From Anammoximicrobium sp964486845 (lineage in GTDB: Bacteria; Planctomycetota; Planctomycetia; Pirellulales; Pirellulaceae), in assembly GCA_964486845.1 (NCBI GenBank), contig CAZAQY010000010.1:8783-72782 (forward strand): a DNA stretch of 64,000 bases, in the 5' to 3' direction. Positions 63,475 through 64,000 of this stretch are shown here, one piece after another. Each line of letters begins with the position of its first letter. Position 1 is the stretch's first letter. The notes under the pieces were generated by a model. It had not been told where the DNA came from. It ran no database searches and worked only from the letters and a program-made list of their open reading frames with translations. A program made the translations under genes and the position numbers.

Positions 63475-64000
63475 TATTGCTGATCATCACACGGAGCGTG
63501 ATGGCTACTTTGGCGAGGCGACACACGGAGCGTGATGGCTACTTTGGCGAGGCATCACACGGAGCGTGATGGCTACTTTGGCGAGGCGACTGTTGGTTTT
63601 CGAACGATGCCTAGCCCATGTTTGACATATTGGAAGGAGGGTTTTTGCGTAAGTTGTTATGGGGCATCGGGACGAGCGGCATTCTTGGCGGGATGCGTAG
63701 TGACAATATATTACGCAGACTATTTCTCAGGACAGTGAAAGTCACCAGCTCCAGCGGCACCGTACATGAATATGTGCGTGTGGTGACCTCGGTCCGCGAG
63801 GACGGCAAGATCTGCCAGAAGGTTATCGCGAACCTTGGACGCCGAGATACGCTGCAAGCCATCTTGCCGCAGCTTCAGCGATTGTTGCAGGGCGAGCGCG
63901 ATGACGACGCGGATCGCCAACTGACGCGTCAATTGGGCCTGGCGGAATAACTGTCGCCTCGTCAAAGTAGCCATCACACTCCGTGGGATGATCAGCAATA
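63475..64000 (+). mobile_element. Element with 48-bp terminal inverted repeats
   Basis: The left end 63475-63522 and the reverse complement of 63953-64000 match at 45 of 48 positions, beginning TATTGCTGATCATC. Behind the left end the unit ACACGGAGCGTGATGGCTAC continues as three tandem copies with a 34-bp period. Between the ends is a transposase-like fragment. The right end coincides with the window edge, so it may extend further. Single ends at 2731 and 5409 are probably relics. Confidence 0.6.
63618..63950 (+). CDS. Short N-terminal fragment of an IS1634/IS4-like transposase
   Basis: The 110-residue frame contains LFLRTVKVTSSSGTVHEYVR, then VREDGKICQKVIANLGRRD and LPQLQRLLQGERDDDADRQL. This is typical of the N-terminus of IS1634-family transposases, before their DDE catalytic domain. 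No catalytic domain follows. The frame ends beside the right inverted repeat. It is probably a truncated or non-autonomous remnant. The true start may be one of the internal codons before LFLRTV. Confidence 0.55.
   Translation: MFDILEGGFLRKLLWGIGTSGILGGMRSDNILRRLFLRTVKVTSSSGTVHEYVRVVTSVREDGKICQKVIANLGRRDTLQAILPQLQRLLQGERDDDADRQLTRQLGLAE

Overview
The window is a GC-rich stretch of a draft bacterial assembly, broken by four 100-N gaps. It is most likely a planctomycete of the Pirellulales type (inference). The gene content fits: an ECF sigma factor paired with a membrane Ser/Thr kinase carrying WD40 repeats, a TIGR03790-like secreted protein, a Tat-exported Gfo/Idh/MocA oxidoreductase, a secreted sialidase, a PQQ-type propeller, zinc-ribbon membrane proteins, Uma2, a UroD-like enzyme, TPR-rich proteins and a solitary TPR-secretin. 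No tRNA, rRNA or CRISPR array was found.

Layout. 0-9 kb: a frameshifted heparinase-like/FG-GAP gene, a Cys/Met PLP enzyme behind a hairpin-rich leader, a divergent polyamine pair (deoxyhypusine synthase-like protein and agmatine deiminase), rhamnulokinase, and a sialidase interrupted by a gap. 9-12.5 kb: smpB, rpsO and pnp; PNPase ends in an Arg/Asp repeat tail. 13-20 kb: a TIGR03790-like protein with an inserted TPR, then a single reading frame joining GTP-type PEP carboxykinase to a class I/II aminotransferase, preceded by three 21-bp direct repeats plus one inverted copy, and followed by a GYD-domain gene, a bidirectional terminator and trmL. 20.6-27.3 kb: ECF sigma factor, giant kinase, a lipoprotein and two zinc-ribbon membrane proteins. 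27.4-35.3 kb (minus strand): an ABC exporter (ATPase, FtsX permease, HlyD adaptor), a transglutaminase and a large two-helix protein. 35.7-52.9 kb: UroD-like enzyme, secreted protein, oxidoreductase, secretin, membrane protein, TPR protein, ribD and a DUF4129-like protein split by a false gap. 53-55.2 kb: a compact Type II-like restriction-modification cassette. 55.4-64 kb: Uma2, PQQ propeller, a graveyard of gene fragments, a small secreted protein with Cys-rich pentapeptide repeats, a GP42-elicitor-like transglutaminase, a truncated PD40/TPR gene, a metallopeptidase-like lipoprotein, and an element with 48-bp inverted ends.

How parts work together. The fusion enzyme could couple aspartate transamination (making oxaloacetate) to PEP formation. 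The polyamine pair suggests an agmatine route to putrescine, followed by a DHS-type aminobutyl transfer. Several palindromic repeat families lie between genes; one shows compensatory base changes and also forms the ends of the element at the right edge. Two gaps (51751-51850 and 58805-58904) hide genes that can be reconstructed from their flanks.
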